Source: Olleya marilimosa CAM030
GTDB lineage: Bacteria > Bacteroidota > Bacteroidia > Flavobacteriales > Flavobacteriaceae
NCBI RefSeq assembly: GCF_000518485.1
Contig: NZ_JADR01000008.1
Location: forward strand, 1-64,000
Direction: 5' to 3'
DNA length: 64,000 bases
The position numbers and the translations under genes are program-made. The stretch's first letter is position 1. Each line of letters starts with the position of its first letter. Positions 1 to 8,043 of this stretch are shown here, piece after piece. The notes under the pieces are model-generated. The model ran no database searches. It had not been told where the DNA came from and was given only the letters and a program-made list of their open reading frames with translations.

Positions 1-228
1 TGGAACATTTACGGGATAGAAGACCAATTAGATGCTGAGATATACATCTTTGATCGTTATGGTAAATTATTAAAACAATTAAGCCCAAGTGGTCCAGGAT
101 GGGATGGAACGTATAATGGTAACCCAATGCCAACCAGTGACTATTGGTTTACGGTTGAGTATAGAGAACCAAACGATACGACAAATACAAGAAAACAATT
201 TAAAGCTCACTTTACTTTAAAAAGGTAA
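1..228 (+). CDS. C-terminal end of a T9SS type B sorting-domain protein (partial)
   Basis: Frame 1 is open from the first base to a TAA at 226-228, giving the last 75 residues of a protein whose start lies outside the window. The segment has the pattern of the gliding-motility-associated C-terminal (CHU_C, type B) domain: IFDRYGKLL, then GPGWDGTYNG, then PTSDYWFTVEY, ending in a beta-strand closing with HFTLKR. In this family the domain sends large secreted or surface adhesin-like proteins through the type IX secretion system. The PorP/SprF gene at 1788 fits, because type B cargo genes are often near such genes. Nothing can be said about the passenger domains. Confidence 0.88.
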   Translation, partial: WNIYGIEDQLDAEIYIFDRYGKLLKQLSPSGPGWDGTYNGNPMPTSDYWFTVEYREPNDTTNTRKQFKAHFTLKR

Positions 229-253
229 ATAAGCAAGATTAAATAACACCAAT

Positions 254-287
254 AAAAAAGCCTGAACAAATGTTCAGGCTTTTTTTA
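254..287. terminator. Bidirectional rho-independent terminator
   Basis: A 10-bp perfect stem (259-268 with 271-280, AGCCTGAACA/TGTTCAGGCT) with a 2-nt loop is flanked by an A-run on the left and a T-run on the right. It can therefore end both the T9SS cargo gene (plus) and the dodecin gene (minus). Confidence 0.9.
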
Positions 288-310
288 TAATAAAATACTT
301 TAAAAAGGTA

Positions 311-511
311 TTAGTTAACTTCAAAAGTAATTTTAAGGTTAACTCTAAAATCTACAACTTCACCATCTTCAACGCTAGCGCTTTGGTCTTGTACATAGAC
401 AGATCTAATATTTTTAACGCTTTTAGACGCATGCTTTACTGCTTTTTTAGTTGCATCTTCCCAACTTTTATCTGAGTTTGATAATACTTCAATTACTTTT
501 AATACTGCCAT
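311..511 (-). CDS. Dodecin family flavin-binding protein
   Basis: This 66-residue protein matches dodecins in length and pattern: MAVLKVIEVLSNS, then SWEDATKKAVKHASKSVKNIR, then a DFRVNLKITFEV end. Dodecins form hollow dodecamers that bind and buffer flavins in the cytoplasm. The conserved W in SWEDA is the residue that stacks on the flavin in characterised members. It sits 121 bp downstream of the Fe-S gene nfu on the same strand, so it may be co-transcribed or have its own promoter. It ends at a shared terminator. The family call is firm; the ligand is inferred. Confidence 0.95.
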   Translation of the reverse strand: MAVLKVIEVLSNSDKSWEDATKKAVKHASKSVKNIRSVYVQDQSASVEDGEVVDFRVNLKITFEVN

Positions 512-632
512 AATATTTGATTTTTAATTATTGTTTGTTTCTTAAAATTACAAATTTTAATACAATAATCACAGATTTAAATATCCTAACAATATAGCAA
601 ACAGGATAAACAGTTCATTTTATTGGTTGAAA

Positions 633-1535
633 TTAACCATTTAAGGCTACAACCGACTCGACTTTACCCGCTAACATCTCTTTAAGCATGTTTTCAATTC
701 CGTTTTTTAATGTAAATGTTGAAGATGGACAACCGCTACATGCACCTTGTAAAATTACTTTTACTGTTTTAGTAGTTTCATCATAGGATTCAAATTGGAT
801 ATTTCCTCCATCACTGGCAACTGCTGGTTTTACATATTCTTCTAGAATATTTACAATTTGCTTAGAGGTGTCATCCAATGTTTCAAAGTGTGCTTCTACT
901 TTTTCGACAGATTTTTCTACAACTTCTGGAGCGTCTGGAGATACAATTTCTTTAGCATCTTCTATGTAATTTTTTATAAACTCTCTTAATTCAAAAGAAA
1001 TGTCATTCCATTCTGCGATATCATATTTAGTGATTGATACATAGTTTTCGTCAAAAAAGACACTTTTTACAAACGGAAAATGAAATAAAGCAGTAGCCAT
1101 AGGTGATGGCTTAGCAGTTTCGATAGATGTAAACTCGTAAGAAGAGGTTACTAATTTTTTGTTTGAAACAAATTTTAATACTGATGGGTTTGGCGTGCTT
1201 TCCGTGTAAACGGTTACAGCAACTTTTTTTGTTGCAGCTGTGTCTGATACAGCAATTCCTCCATCGTTAAGATACGTTTCAATTTGTTCTGCAACTTCAG
1301 TTTTAACATCGTTCCATTCTACAATATTATATCTTTCAATAGCTATAAAATTACTAGAGACGTATACTTTTTTTACAAATGGAAGATAAAATAATTGTTG
1401 TGCTAAAGGTGAGTCCTTAGCCTCGTCAATATTATTAAACTCAAAGCTTTGATGCTTAGTTATAAACTGGTTAAGTTCAAATTTTATTATGGTTGGGTTA
1501 GAGGTTTCTTGTATTGAAACTTTAAAATCACTCAT
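633..1535 (-). CDS. NifU/Nfu-type iron-sulfur scaffold protein
   Basis: A 300-residue protein with two tandem Nfu N-terminal-type domains (about residues 5-90 and 105-190) and a C-terminal NifU domain (about 222-290). The NifU domain carries GACSGCPSS with C266 and C269, the CxxC pair that binds a [4Fe-4S] cluster between subunits. The two N-terminal copies resemble each other (SPLAQQLFYLPFVKKVY against SPMATALFHFPFVKSVF), so this is an internal duplication. The role is Fe-S cluster carriage to client enzymes in the cytoplasm. On the minus strand, CAAAAATA at 1552-1559 (TATTTTTG read on minus) is a plausible -7 box just upstream. Confidence 0.93.
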   Translation of the reverse strand: MSDFKVSIQETSNPTIIKFELNQFITKHQSFEFNNIDEAKDSPLAQQLFYLPFVKKVYVSSNFIAIERYNIVEWNDVKTEVAEQIETYLNDGGIAVSDTAATKKVAVTVYTESTPNPSVLKFVSNKKLVTSSYEFTSIETAKPSPMATALFHFPFVKSVFFDENYVSITKYDIAEWNDISFELREFIKNYIEDAKEIVSPDAPEVVEKSVEKVEAHFETLDDTSKQIVNILEEYVKPAVASDGGNIQFESYDETTKTVKVILQGACSGCPSSTFTLKNGIENMLKEMLAGKVESVVALNG

Positions 1536-1665
1536 TGTTGCTTTTTTTTTGCAAAAATACTAAAGAAAAGTATAGATATCTATTATATTTGATTTTTATA
1601 AAATTTAACGATTTTTGAGGTTTATTTGATAAAACATTTTTATCTTGAACCTTTAACTTTTACGA

Positions 1666-1697
1666 TTGAAATTATACGTTGTAAATTTATATATTTG
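1666..1697 (+). promoter_or_regulatory. Candidate Bacteroidetes sigma-A promoter for the PorP/SprF gene
   Basis: TTG at 1666-1668, 21 nt, then TATATTTG at 1690-1697 matches the TTG-N17-23-TAnnTTTG consensus known for flavobacterial primary sigma factor. It predicts transcription starting near 1703 and a leader of about 85 nt that begins with the inverted repeat at 1700-1731. Confidence 0.6.
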
Positions 1698-1699
1698 AG

Positions 1700-1731
1700 A
1701 CTAACTTTTAATTTTTAATTTAAAAGTTAGT
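1700..1731 (+). other. Hairpin at the predicted 5' end of the PorP/SprF mRNA
   Basis: ACTAACTTTTAA (1700-1711) is perfectly inverted at 1720-1731, with an 8-nt loop. It lies immediately after the predicted promoter, so the transcript would start in or at the stem. It has no T-run typical of termination. Possible roles are a 5' mRNA stabiliser or an operator overlapping the start site; neither can be decided from sequence. Confidence 0.5.
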
Positions 1732-1787
1732 TATAAACCCAATAGCGTAGCTATTTTATAGACCTGTCTACCTCGAAATAAGAGATT

Positions 1788-2798
1788 ATGAGATTAAAAA
1801 ACATATTTTTAATAGCAATTGTTGCTTTATTTGGCACTCAACTTTTAAAAGCCCAAGAGGGATTACCAATCTACTCAGATTATTTAACGGATAACTATTA
1901 CTTGATTCACCCATCTATGGCTGGTGCAGCAAATTGTGCTAAGCTTAGGGTTACAGGAAGACAGCAGTGGTTTGGAGATGATGATGCGCCTAAATTAATT
2001 ACTGCTAGTGTAAATGGTAGAATTGGCGAGTCACAATCTGGTATTGGAGCTATTGTTTATAGCGATAAAAATGGTTACCACTCTCAAACAGGAGCCTATT
2101 TTACTTACGCACATCATTTAATGTTTTCTAGAAGTACTACTGACCTAAACCAATTGTCTTTTGGGTTAAGTGTTGGAGCAATACAATATAAGTTGGATGA
2201 AACAAGCTTTTTAGCTGATGGTTTTGATCCTATAATTGCAGGAATAGAGCAGTCTGCTACTAATTTTAATGTAGACTTTGGTTTTTCTTACTTTTTATAT
2301 GATTTTTATGCACACGCAACCGTAAAAAACTTATTGAAAAATGATGGTATTAACTTTAACGAACAAGGTTTAAGTTACGATAATTTAAGAACTTACTTAG
2401 TGTCTGTTGGTAACACATTTGGAAGCTATGGTAGTGAATGGAGCTTTGAACCTTCTGCAATGTTTATGTATAGAGATGCTACAGAGGAAGCATCATTTGA
2501 TATTAATCTTAAAGCTTACAAAACTGTTGACTTTGGTAAAGTTTGGGGAGGATTGTCTTACAGACGATCGTTAGATGGAGCAGAATTTAGAGATGGATCT
2601 GGAGTAAGCAGCCAAAAATTACAATATATAACACCAATATTAGGTGTGGAAGTAAACAATTTTGTGTTTGCTTATAATTATAGCTATCAAGCAAACTCTG
2701 TGGTGTTTAATAACGGAGGATTCCACCAATTAACTTTAGGATTTAACTTTAATTGTGGTAAAGAAAGATATAGTTGTAATTGTCCTGCAATTAACTAA
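1788..2798 (+). CDS. PorP/SprF family type IX secretion membrane protein
   Basis: A 336-residue protein with a signal peptide (cleavage likely after LLKAQ, about residue 22) followed by the PorP/SprF signature: LPIYSDYLTDNYYLIHPSMAGAANC near the start of the mature chain, then many alternating beta-strands ending in a beta-barrel-like C terminus (GGFHQLTLGFNFNC). Known members are outer-membrane beta-barrel proteins that help T9SS secrete or surface-attach particular large adhesins (SprF works with SprB). The T9SS type B cargo gene upstream (ending at 228) is the obvious candidate partner, although dodecin and nfu lie between them on the opposite strand. Cysteines clustered at the C terminus (CGKERYSCNC) may form disulfides. 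Confidence 0.92.
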   Translation: MRLKNIFLIAIVALFGTQLLKAQEGLPIYSDYLTDNYYLIHPSMAGAANCAKLRVTGRQQWFGDDDAPKLITASVNGRIGESQSGIGAIVYSDKNGYHSQTGAYFTYAHHLMFSRSTTDLNQLSFGLSVGAIQYKLDETSFLADGFDPIIAGIEQSATNFNVDFGFSYFLYDFYAHATVKNLLKNDGINFNEQGLSYDNLRTYLVSVGNTFGSYGSEWSFEPSAMFMYRDATEEASFDINLKAYKTVDFGKVWGGLSYRRSLDGAEFRDGSGVSSQKLQYITPILGVEVNNFVFAYNYSYQANSVVFNNGGFHQLTLGFNFNCGKERYSCNCPAIN

Positions 2799-2817
2799 GT
2801 TAACTATATAATTTATA

Positions 2818-2849
2818 AAAAAAGCCTCATTTTATGAGGCTTTTTTTAT
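2818..2849. terminator. Bidirectional rho-independent terminator
   Basis: A perfect 10-bp stem, AAAGCCTCAT (2821-2830) with ATGAGGCTTT (2834-2843), with A-run before and T-run after, lies between the convergent PorP/SprF and SIMPL genes. Confidence 0.9.
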
Positions 2850-2857
2850 GAATTTAA

Positions 2858-3871
2858 TTAATGGTTAGTATTTAACTCTTTAACATCAATGCTTCCATCA
2901 GGTGATATAACAAAGTATTTATGTTTAATTTCTGTTTTAATAACAGGTTCTTGTTTTTGCTCAGCTGGTTTAGGTGTAAAATGTAATTTTATTTCCATTC
3001 CAATTTGTACTACTGGTTCTAAAATAGAAGGGTTTATTACAATGTCATAGTTTTCGTAAGATAAGGGTTGGTAATAGTATGAGGTTTGTTTTTTTGCTTC
3101 AGTAACGCCTTTATCCTGTTTTAACGCCTGAAAAGATATACTATTATAAGCTTGATAGTTTTGATAAAAATCTTTAGGGAAATAACAATATTTTTGATCT
3201 GCCATTACAACATTATAATTGTCTAACTTAAAACCTAATAGGTTGTAATATTCTTTTTTATCAGATATTAAATTTAGTAGTTTAGTTTGAAGATTTTTGT
3301 AGACTTCAGTAATGTTTTCAATAAAATAATCCACTTTAACTAAGTTGTAAATTTCATTTTTAGCACAAGCAGTTAAAATCTTTTCAAACTGTTGTGATTT
3401 AGTAAACTGGATATGAATATTTTGTTGCAGCTCAAATCCTTTTGGGACTTCTGTATAGGTTTTACTAAATAGTTTTTTGGTGACTTCCACCTCATAAACT
3501 GGAACAAACGATATCACATCAATAGCAATATCCTTTTCTAAAATTCCTATCAAGGACAATTCACTTTTGATATTTGCAATACGATTATTTAAAAGACTAT
3601 TAGTGGTTTCAGCAGTTTCGCCAATTTGCGAAACATTAAAAATAGCAGTGTAATTAGTTGCCTTTACATTTTGCAACGCTCTAACGTCAATTACAATAGT
3701 GCTATTAGGATTTAAATTAGGTGTGACTTGTCTAGGTGAGTTACCATAAGCAATAGCATTTCCGCTAGTTATATTTTGTCTGGAAATACCTTGATTAAGA
3801 TTACCCATATGTTGAGCTTGGATGTTAATAGAAAGTAAAGTAAATAGGGCAAATAATTTAGTAAGTTTCAT
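2858..3871 (-). CDS. SIMPL (DUF541) domain secreted protein
   Basis: A 337-residue protein with a signal peptide (cleavage after INIQAQ, about residue 20) and a central SIMPL-like region of alternating strands and helices (about residues 60-300). It includes NYTAIFNVSQIGETAETTN and the pattern of paired beta-alpha-beta units typical of DUF541. The biochemical role of the family in Bacteroidetes is not established; members are periplasmic or outer-membrane associated. The C-terminal tail (EIKHKYFVISPDGSIDVKEL) is specific to this protein. The gene stands alone between convergent and divergent neighbours. The family assignment is moderate because the sequence is divergent. Confidence 0.7.
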   Translation of the reverse strand: MKLTKLFALFTLLSINIQAQHMGNLNQGISRQNITSGNAIAYGNSPRQVTPNLNPNSTIVIDVRALQNVKATNYTAIFNVSQIGETAETTNSLLNNRIANIKSELSLIGILEKDIAIDVISFVPVYEVEVTKKLFSKTYTEVPKGFELQQNIHIQFTKSQQFEKILTACAKNEIYNLVKVDYFIENITEVYKNLQTKLLNLISDKKEYYNLLGFKLDNYNVVMADQKYCYFPKDFYQNYQAYNSISFQALKQDKGVTEAKKQTSYYYQPLSYENYDIVINPSILEPVVQIGMEIKLHFTPKPAEQKQEPVIKTEIKHKYFVISPDGSIDVKELNTNH

Positions 3872-3895
3872 AATGGTTATAAGTTTTTATTTTGG

Positions 3896-3925
3896 TAAAC
3901 CTATAAGCAACATATTTAAAACAAA
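3896..3925 (-). promoter_or_regulatory. Candidate promoter for the SIMPL gene
   Basis: Read on the minus strand, TTTG (3925-3922), an 18-nt spacer and TAGGTTTA (3903-3896) resemble the TTTG/TAnnTTTG arrangement with one mismatch in the -7 box. It is about 25 nt upstream of the start codon. Confidence 0.4.
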
Positions 3926-4078
3926 AACTAGATTGAGTAAACTAACAACATTAATGAGTCAGTTTAGTATATAAATGAGTTAAGACTATAATTTTAGTTA
4001 TTTTACTTATCAAATTGAAAAAAGTACATTTTATTTAATGGGCTAAAGTGCGTAAGTTTATGTTTTATAATTTAATAA

Positions 4079-6244
4079 ATGAAAAACCTACGCATACTAC
4101 TAACTATTTTATTGTGTTTAACAGCACAGCATATCATGCAAGCTCAACAACAGTTTAATAAAACTGATGATGATGTTACTTTTACCATAAAAGGATTAGT
4201 TAGAGAGGTAGATACTTATAATCCTGTTGTGGATGTCAATATCCAAGTTAATGGAGGCTCTTACACTAGCACAAGTTTAAGTGGTGAGTTTAGGATTAGT
4301 GTAAAAATAGGAGATGAGATTATGATTAGTCATAAAGATTTTGAGACTATTTATTACACCGTAAAGTCCCATGACGATTTAACAGTTGAAGTGCATGCGT
4401 TAATTGAAGATGCTTACGTTAAAAAAATAAAAACAAAATCAAATTCGTTTAAAAGCACCATAGATTCTGCTGTTTTTTACAAGAAAATTTCAGCCGAAAA
4501 AAGTATACAATTTATAACCGAAAGTATTCCCAAAAGCACATCTGTTAAGCAAAATGCCGAAGCTTTTGAGGTCTTGGCAGATGTCTATATGTATTGGAAA
4601 CAATACGATTTAGCAGTAACAAACTATCGTATAAGTTTAAATAATGTAAATGCAACAGATGTTAATTTAAAATTAGCTAAAGCCTATTTTAAAAACAAAA
4701 ACCACCAAGAAAGTTTAGCAATATATAATAGTTTAAAAACTAGCGATTTGTCTAATTGGCAAAACGTAATACGTTACGAAGGATTAGGTGATGTATATGC
4801 TCAAATCAATCAAAACAGTAAAGCAACGCAAGCTTATACAGAAGGATTAAAAATAGCGACTACCAATCAAATTTTGCCAAAAATAACAGATCTAAATTCT
4901 AAATTAGGAGAGGTTTATAATTCAGAAGGTAATAAGGCTAAAGCCGAAGTGTTACTAGAAAACTCTGTAGCACTTGCTGCTCAAGAAAATAAAACAAGAG
5001 AGGTTGAACAAAAAATTAAGTTTGCAGATTTTCAAAATGTCAACCAATCTTACGATCAAGAAATTAAAACTAGAAAAGAGATTATTAAGGATATCGCTGT
5101 TATTGAAAAAGACTCTGTAATAGCTAACGAGAGTAACATCACAAAACAAAAACAAAACTATAAAATTGGTAATGCATATTTCCTTCAAAAAGAGTATAAA
5201 GAAGCCATTCCATATCTAGAAAAAAGTATTGAAGAAGCAGATAAAAAAGAAGACTTAATAGTTAAAAAAGATGCGACTAAAAAACTAACAGATGTGTATG
5301 TCGAGTCTGGTAATTTTAGCGAAGCTAAATTAATGTTTGACGAGTACGTTAAAACTGTGGACCAACTATACATTAAAAAAGAGCAAGAAATATCGCAAGC
5401 AGCACGATTTAATAAAAGTATTGCCGAAAAGCAAAACCGAATTACAACTCTAGAAACAGACCGAAAGTTGACGCTAAGTCAAGTTGAATTATCTGAAGAA
5501 AAAAATAAAAGTCAGCAACTTATTATATATTCATTAATAGGTGGTTTATTCCTGTTGGCAGTAACAGCTTATTTGATGTTTAAATATATAAAACAACAAA
5601 AATTAGCAAACAATTTATTGGCATTAAAGTCTTTACGTAGCCAAATGAATCCGCATTTTATTTTTAATGCACTAAACTCGGTAAACAGTTTTATTGCGAC
5701 TAATGACGAGAGGACTGCAAACAAATACCTATCCGATTTTTCTAAATTAATGCGTGCAGTTTTAGAGAATTCTGAAGAAGATTTTATTCCGCTTCAAAAA
5801 GAAATTGAACTTATAGAATTATACACTAAGTTGGAGCATTTCAGGTTTAAGGATAAGTTTGAATACACCATAAATATAGACAAAACTATAGATATCGAAG
5901 CCTACCAGATTCCGCCAATGTTACTTCAGCCATATATTGAAAACGCAGTTTGGCATGGACTACGATATAAAAATGACATGGGATTGTTAGAGATTTCAAT
6001 AACCAAAAAACAAAAAGGTGTAATAGCAATTACCATTGCAGATAATGGTATTGGACGTAAAAAATCTAAAAGTTTAAAGACCCAAAATCAACAAAAACAC
6101 AACTCTAAAGGATTAGGAAATATTAAAAAACGTGTCTCTATTTTAAACCAAATGTACAAAGACAAAGTCGATGTGTATATAGACGATAATACAACTGAAG
6201 GTGACGTTGGGACAAAAGTGGTGGTAACCTTAAAGAAAGATTAA
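4079..6244 (+). CDS. TPR-containing LytS-type sensor histidine kinase
   Basis: A 721-residue membrane kinase. Order: signal peptide (1-23); a carboxypeptidase-regulatory-like beta domain (about 33-100: FTIKGLVREVD, VDVNIQVNGGSYTSTSLSGEF); several TPR helices (about 150-430); a coiled segment; one transmembrane helix (about 481-504); and a His_kinase domain with phospho-acceptor H526 in QMNPHFIFNALN. An N box (PPMLLQPYIENAVWHGL) and a G box (IADNGIGRKKS) follow. It should sense a periplasmic or envelope state and phosphorylate the LytTR regulator encoded 2 nt downstream. The ligand is unknown. The carboxypeptidase-like domain at the N terminus is typical of surface proteins and less usual on a kinase. 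Confidence 0.93.
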   Translation: MKNLRILLTILLCLTAQHIMQAQQQFNKTDDDVTFTIKGLVREVDTYNPVVDVNIQVNGGSYTSTSLSGEFRISVKIGDEIMISHKDFETIYYTVKSHDDLTVEVHALIEDAYVKKIKTKSNSFKSTIDSAVFYKKISAEKSIQFITESIPKSTSVKQNAEAFEVLADVYMYWKQYDLAVTNYRISLNNVNATDVNLKLAKAYFKNKNHQESLAIYNSLKTSDLSNWQNVIRYEGLGDVYAQINQNSKATQAYTEGLKIATTNQILPKITDLNSKLGEVYNSEGNKAKAEVLLENSVALAAQENKTREVEQKIKFADFQNVNQSYDQEIKTRKEIIKDIAVIEKDSVIANESNITKQKQNYKIGNAYFLQKEYKEAIPYLEKSIEEADKKEDLIVKKDATKKLTDVYVESGNFSEAKLMFDEYVKTVDQLYIKKEQEISQAARFNKSIAEKQNRITTLETDRKLTLSQVELSEEKNKSQQLIIYSLIGGLFLLAVTAYLMFKYIKQQKLANNLLALKSLRSQMNPHFIFNALNSVNSFIATNDERTANKYLSDFSKLMRAVLENSEEDFIPLQKEIELIELYTKLEHFRFKDKFEYTINIDKTIDIEAYQIPPMLLQPYIENAVWHGLRYKNDMGLLEISITKKQKGVIAITIADNGIGRKKSKSLKTQNQQKHNSKGLGNIKKRVSILNQMYKDKVDVYIDDNTTEGDVGTKVVVTLKKD

Positions 6245-6246
6245 TT

Positions 6247-6981
6247 ATGAAACTAAACGCAATATTAGTAGAAGACGAAGCACAAAGTAGAGCCATATTA
6301 AAAAACTATTTAACCAAATACTGTCCTAAAGTTAATATAATTGGAGAGGCAGAAAATATTAACGAAGCCTTAGAGTTAATACGTACCTTAGATTTAGACC
6401 TAGTGTTTTTAGATGTAGAGATGCCATATGGTAACGCATTTGATTTATTAGACAAAGTTGGTGATCGCGATTTCGAAACCATATTTGTAACCGCTTATAA
6501 TAACTACGCAATGGATGCCCTAAATGCACACGCCTCTTATTATTTAATGAAACCAATAGATATTGACGAGTTGATTAAAGCAGTAGACTACGTTTCTGAA
6601 ATTAAGTCAAAAGAAGACGCGTTACAAGACCAAGTATTAATACCTAAAACCAATAATGTAGAAGGTAAAATAACCATTCCACAACAAGACGGTTTTGAGG
6701 TGTTAAATACCAAAGATATTTTATATTGTAAAGCAGATGATAATTATACTGAGATCTATTTAAACAACAATAAAAAGAAAGTTGTCAGTAAGACACTAAA
6801 ATATTTTGAAGACGCACTAACACCATCAGGATTTGCTCGTGTGCACAAAAGCTACCTTATTAATGTAGCCGAAGTCGTTAAATACGTAAAAGGAAAAGGA
6901 GGAAGTGTAATACTTAGTAACGGACAAGAAATTATGGTATCTGCTTCAAAAAAATCAGATTTATTATCATACTTTAAATAA
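6247..6981 (+). CDS. LytTR family response regulator
   Basis: A 244-residue two-domain regulator. The receiver domain (1-120) has acidic pocket E9/D10, phospho-acceptor D56 in LVFLDVEMP and the conserved Lys in YYLMKPID. The LytTR DNA-binding domain (about 140-244) includes ILYCKADDNYTEIYL and FARVHKSYLINVAEV. It begins 2 nt after the kinase stop codon, so the two are translated from one mRNA and form a cognate pair. LytTR proteins bind direct repeats upstream of target promoters; no target can be named here. Confidence 0.95.
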   Translation: MKLNAILVEDEAQSRAILKNYLTKYCPKVNIIGEAENINEALELIRTLDLDLVFLDVEMPYGNAFDLLDKVGDRDFETIFVTAYNNYAMDALNAHASYYLMKPIDIDELIKAVDYVSEIKSKEDALQDQVLIPKTNNVEGKITIPQQDGFEVLNTKDILYCKADDNYTEIYLNNNKKKVVSKTLKYFEDALTPSGFARVHKSYLINVAEVVKYVKGKGGSVILSNGQEIMVSASKKSDLLSYFK

Positions 6982-7044
6982 TACAATACGTCAGTTCTGG
7001 TGTTTTTAGAGTAACTAACAAAAAAAACATAAAACAAATAACAC

Positions 7045-7560
7045 ATGCCAATAATAAAACCAGTAAACGGTAAAGCACCACAAATTACAGAAGACTGTTA
7101 CATAGCCGAAAACGCAACCATAGTAGGCGACGTTCAAATAGGCAAACAATGCAGCATTTGGTTTAATGCAGTGCTACGTGGTGACGTAAATTATATAAAA
7201 TTAGGAGACAAAGTCAATGTACAAGATGGAGCAGTCGTGCATTGTACCTATCAAAAATACCCAACTATTATAGGTAATAATGTATCCATTGGTCACAATG
7301 CTATAGTCCATGGATGCACAATTCACGACAACGTGTTAATAGGTATGGGAAGCATCGTAATGGATAATTGCGTTGTAGAAAGTAACAGTATAATAGCAGC
7401 AGGAGCTGTCGTAACCCAAAATACAATAGTCCAATCAGGAAGCATTTACGCAGGTGTACCAGCAAAAAAAGTCAAAGACATTAGTAAAGAGTTAATCAAT
7501 GGAGAAATAAATCGTATTGCCGATAATTACGTCAAATACTCAGGTTGGTTTAAAGAGTAA
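7045..7560 (+). CDS. Gamma-class carbonic anhydrase family protein
   Basis: A 171-residue left-handed beta-helix protein with hexapeptide repeats (IGKQCSIWFNAVLRGDVNYIKLGD and similar). Putative zinc ligands lie in VVHCTYQKY and IGHNAIVHGC, as in the YrdA/PaaY/Cam family. The predicted form is a cytoplasmic trimer that may hydrate CO2; many members of this subgroup are only weakly active, so catalysis is an inference. It lies 63 nt after the response regulator and may be read through. The interspersed repeat begins 5 nt after its stop codon. Confidence 0.9.
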   Translation: MPIIKPVNGKAPQITEDCYIAENATIVGDVQIGKQCSIWFNAVLRGDVNYIKLGDKVNVQDGAVVHCTYQKYPTIIGNNVSIGHNAIVHGCTIHDNVLIGMGSIVMDNCVVESNSIIAAGAVVTQNTIVQSGSIYAGVPAKKVKDISKELINGEINRIADNYVKYSGWFKE

Positions 7561-7565
7561 TTTTT

Positions 7566-7654
7566 GGGCGTTACCACAAGGGTCGCGTCATCCATTATAT
7601 CTTTTTTTGCCATATATGTCAGCAAAAAAAGGATGTCATTACTACCGCTAACGC
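7566..7654. repeat. Interspersed ~90-nt palindromic repeat, copy 1
   Basis: This 89-nt element is nearly the same as 40332-40421. Both start with GG(G/A)CGTTACCACAAGGGTCG and end with CTAACGC. Each has complementary outer ends (CGTTA against TAACG, with an extra G-C pair in this copy) and an inner stem of TCTTTTTTTGC paired with GCAAAAAAAGGA around a CATATATG-type loop. It looks like a structured, non-coding, REP-like Bacteroidetes element. It lies between convergent genes and its right end overlaps the last codons of the minus-strand gene at 7648. Confidence 0.85.
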
Positions 7655-8013
7655 AACCTATCGCAAGACTTGGACTCAATAGTAAGAATTAGTTCTTCCA
7701 CAGATGTTAAGGACGCAATAGCTTTGCTTGACAAAAAAGGTTGAAACGTGTTATTGGTTTTGGATAATATAATTGGGTAACTGAAATTTTCAGTTTTAAA
7801 TTTTGCTTCAAACGCGTCAATATGTAAAAATTCAATTTCTAAATCAGTTCTATTTCTAAAATCCTTCCAAATTGTATTTTCTGTAAACCTGTTAAACGTT
7901 AAAGCACATAAATTACAAGCGTAAGTTTTAGGGCTAAATAATTTATGTGCAATATCAAGTGCTAGGTTTTTAAAACCTGATTTGGCATTATAAACAAATA
8001 CTAGTGTAGTCAT
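7648..8013 (-). CDS. Conserved hypothetical protein, C-terminal end inside repeat
   Basis: A 121-residue cytoplasmic protein that I cannot assign. It starts with a beta-alpha unit (TTLVFVYNAKSGFKNLALDIAHKLF) and has a CxxC (YACNLC), then a beta-rich middle. No catalytic motif is certain; similar flavobacterial proteins are sometimes labelled GTPase, but no P-loop or G-motifs are present, so I do not use that name. The last Arg codon and the stop are supplied by the outer arm of the repeat at 7566-7654, which suggests the original C terminus was changed when the element arrived. Translation looks real from codon pattern and start. Confidence 0.65.
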   Translation of the reverse strand: MTTLVFVYNAKSGFKNLALDIAHKLFSPKTYACNLCALTFNRFTENTIWKDFRNRTDLEIEFLHIDAFEAKFKTENFSYPIILSKTNNTFQPFLSSKAIASLTSVEELILTIESKSCDRLR

Positions 8014-8043
8014 TTACACTAAGTCGAAAAACATTTAAAATAA

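Noticed and set aside
7648-8013. GTPase label for the 121-residue protein
   Set aside because: No P-loop, switch or NKxD motif can be seen in the sequence.
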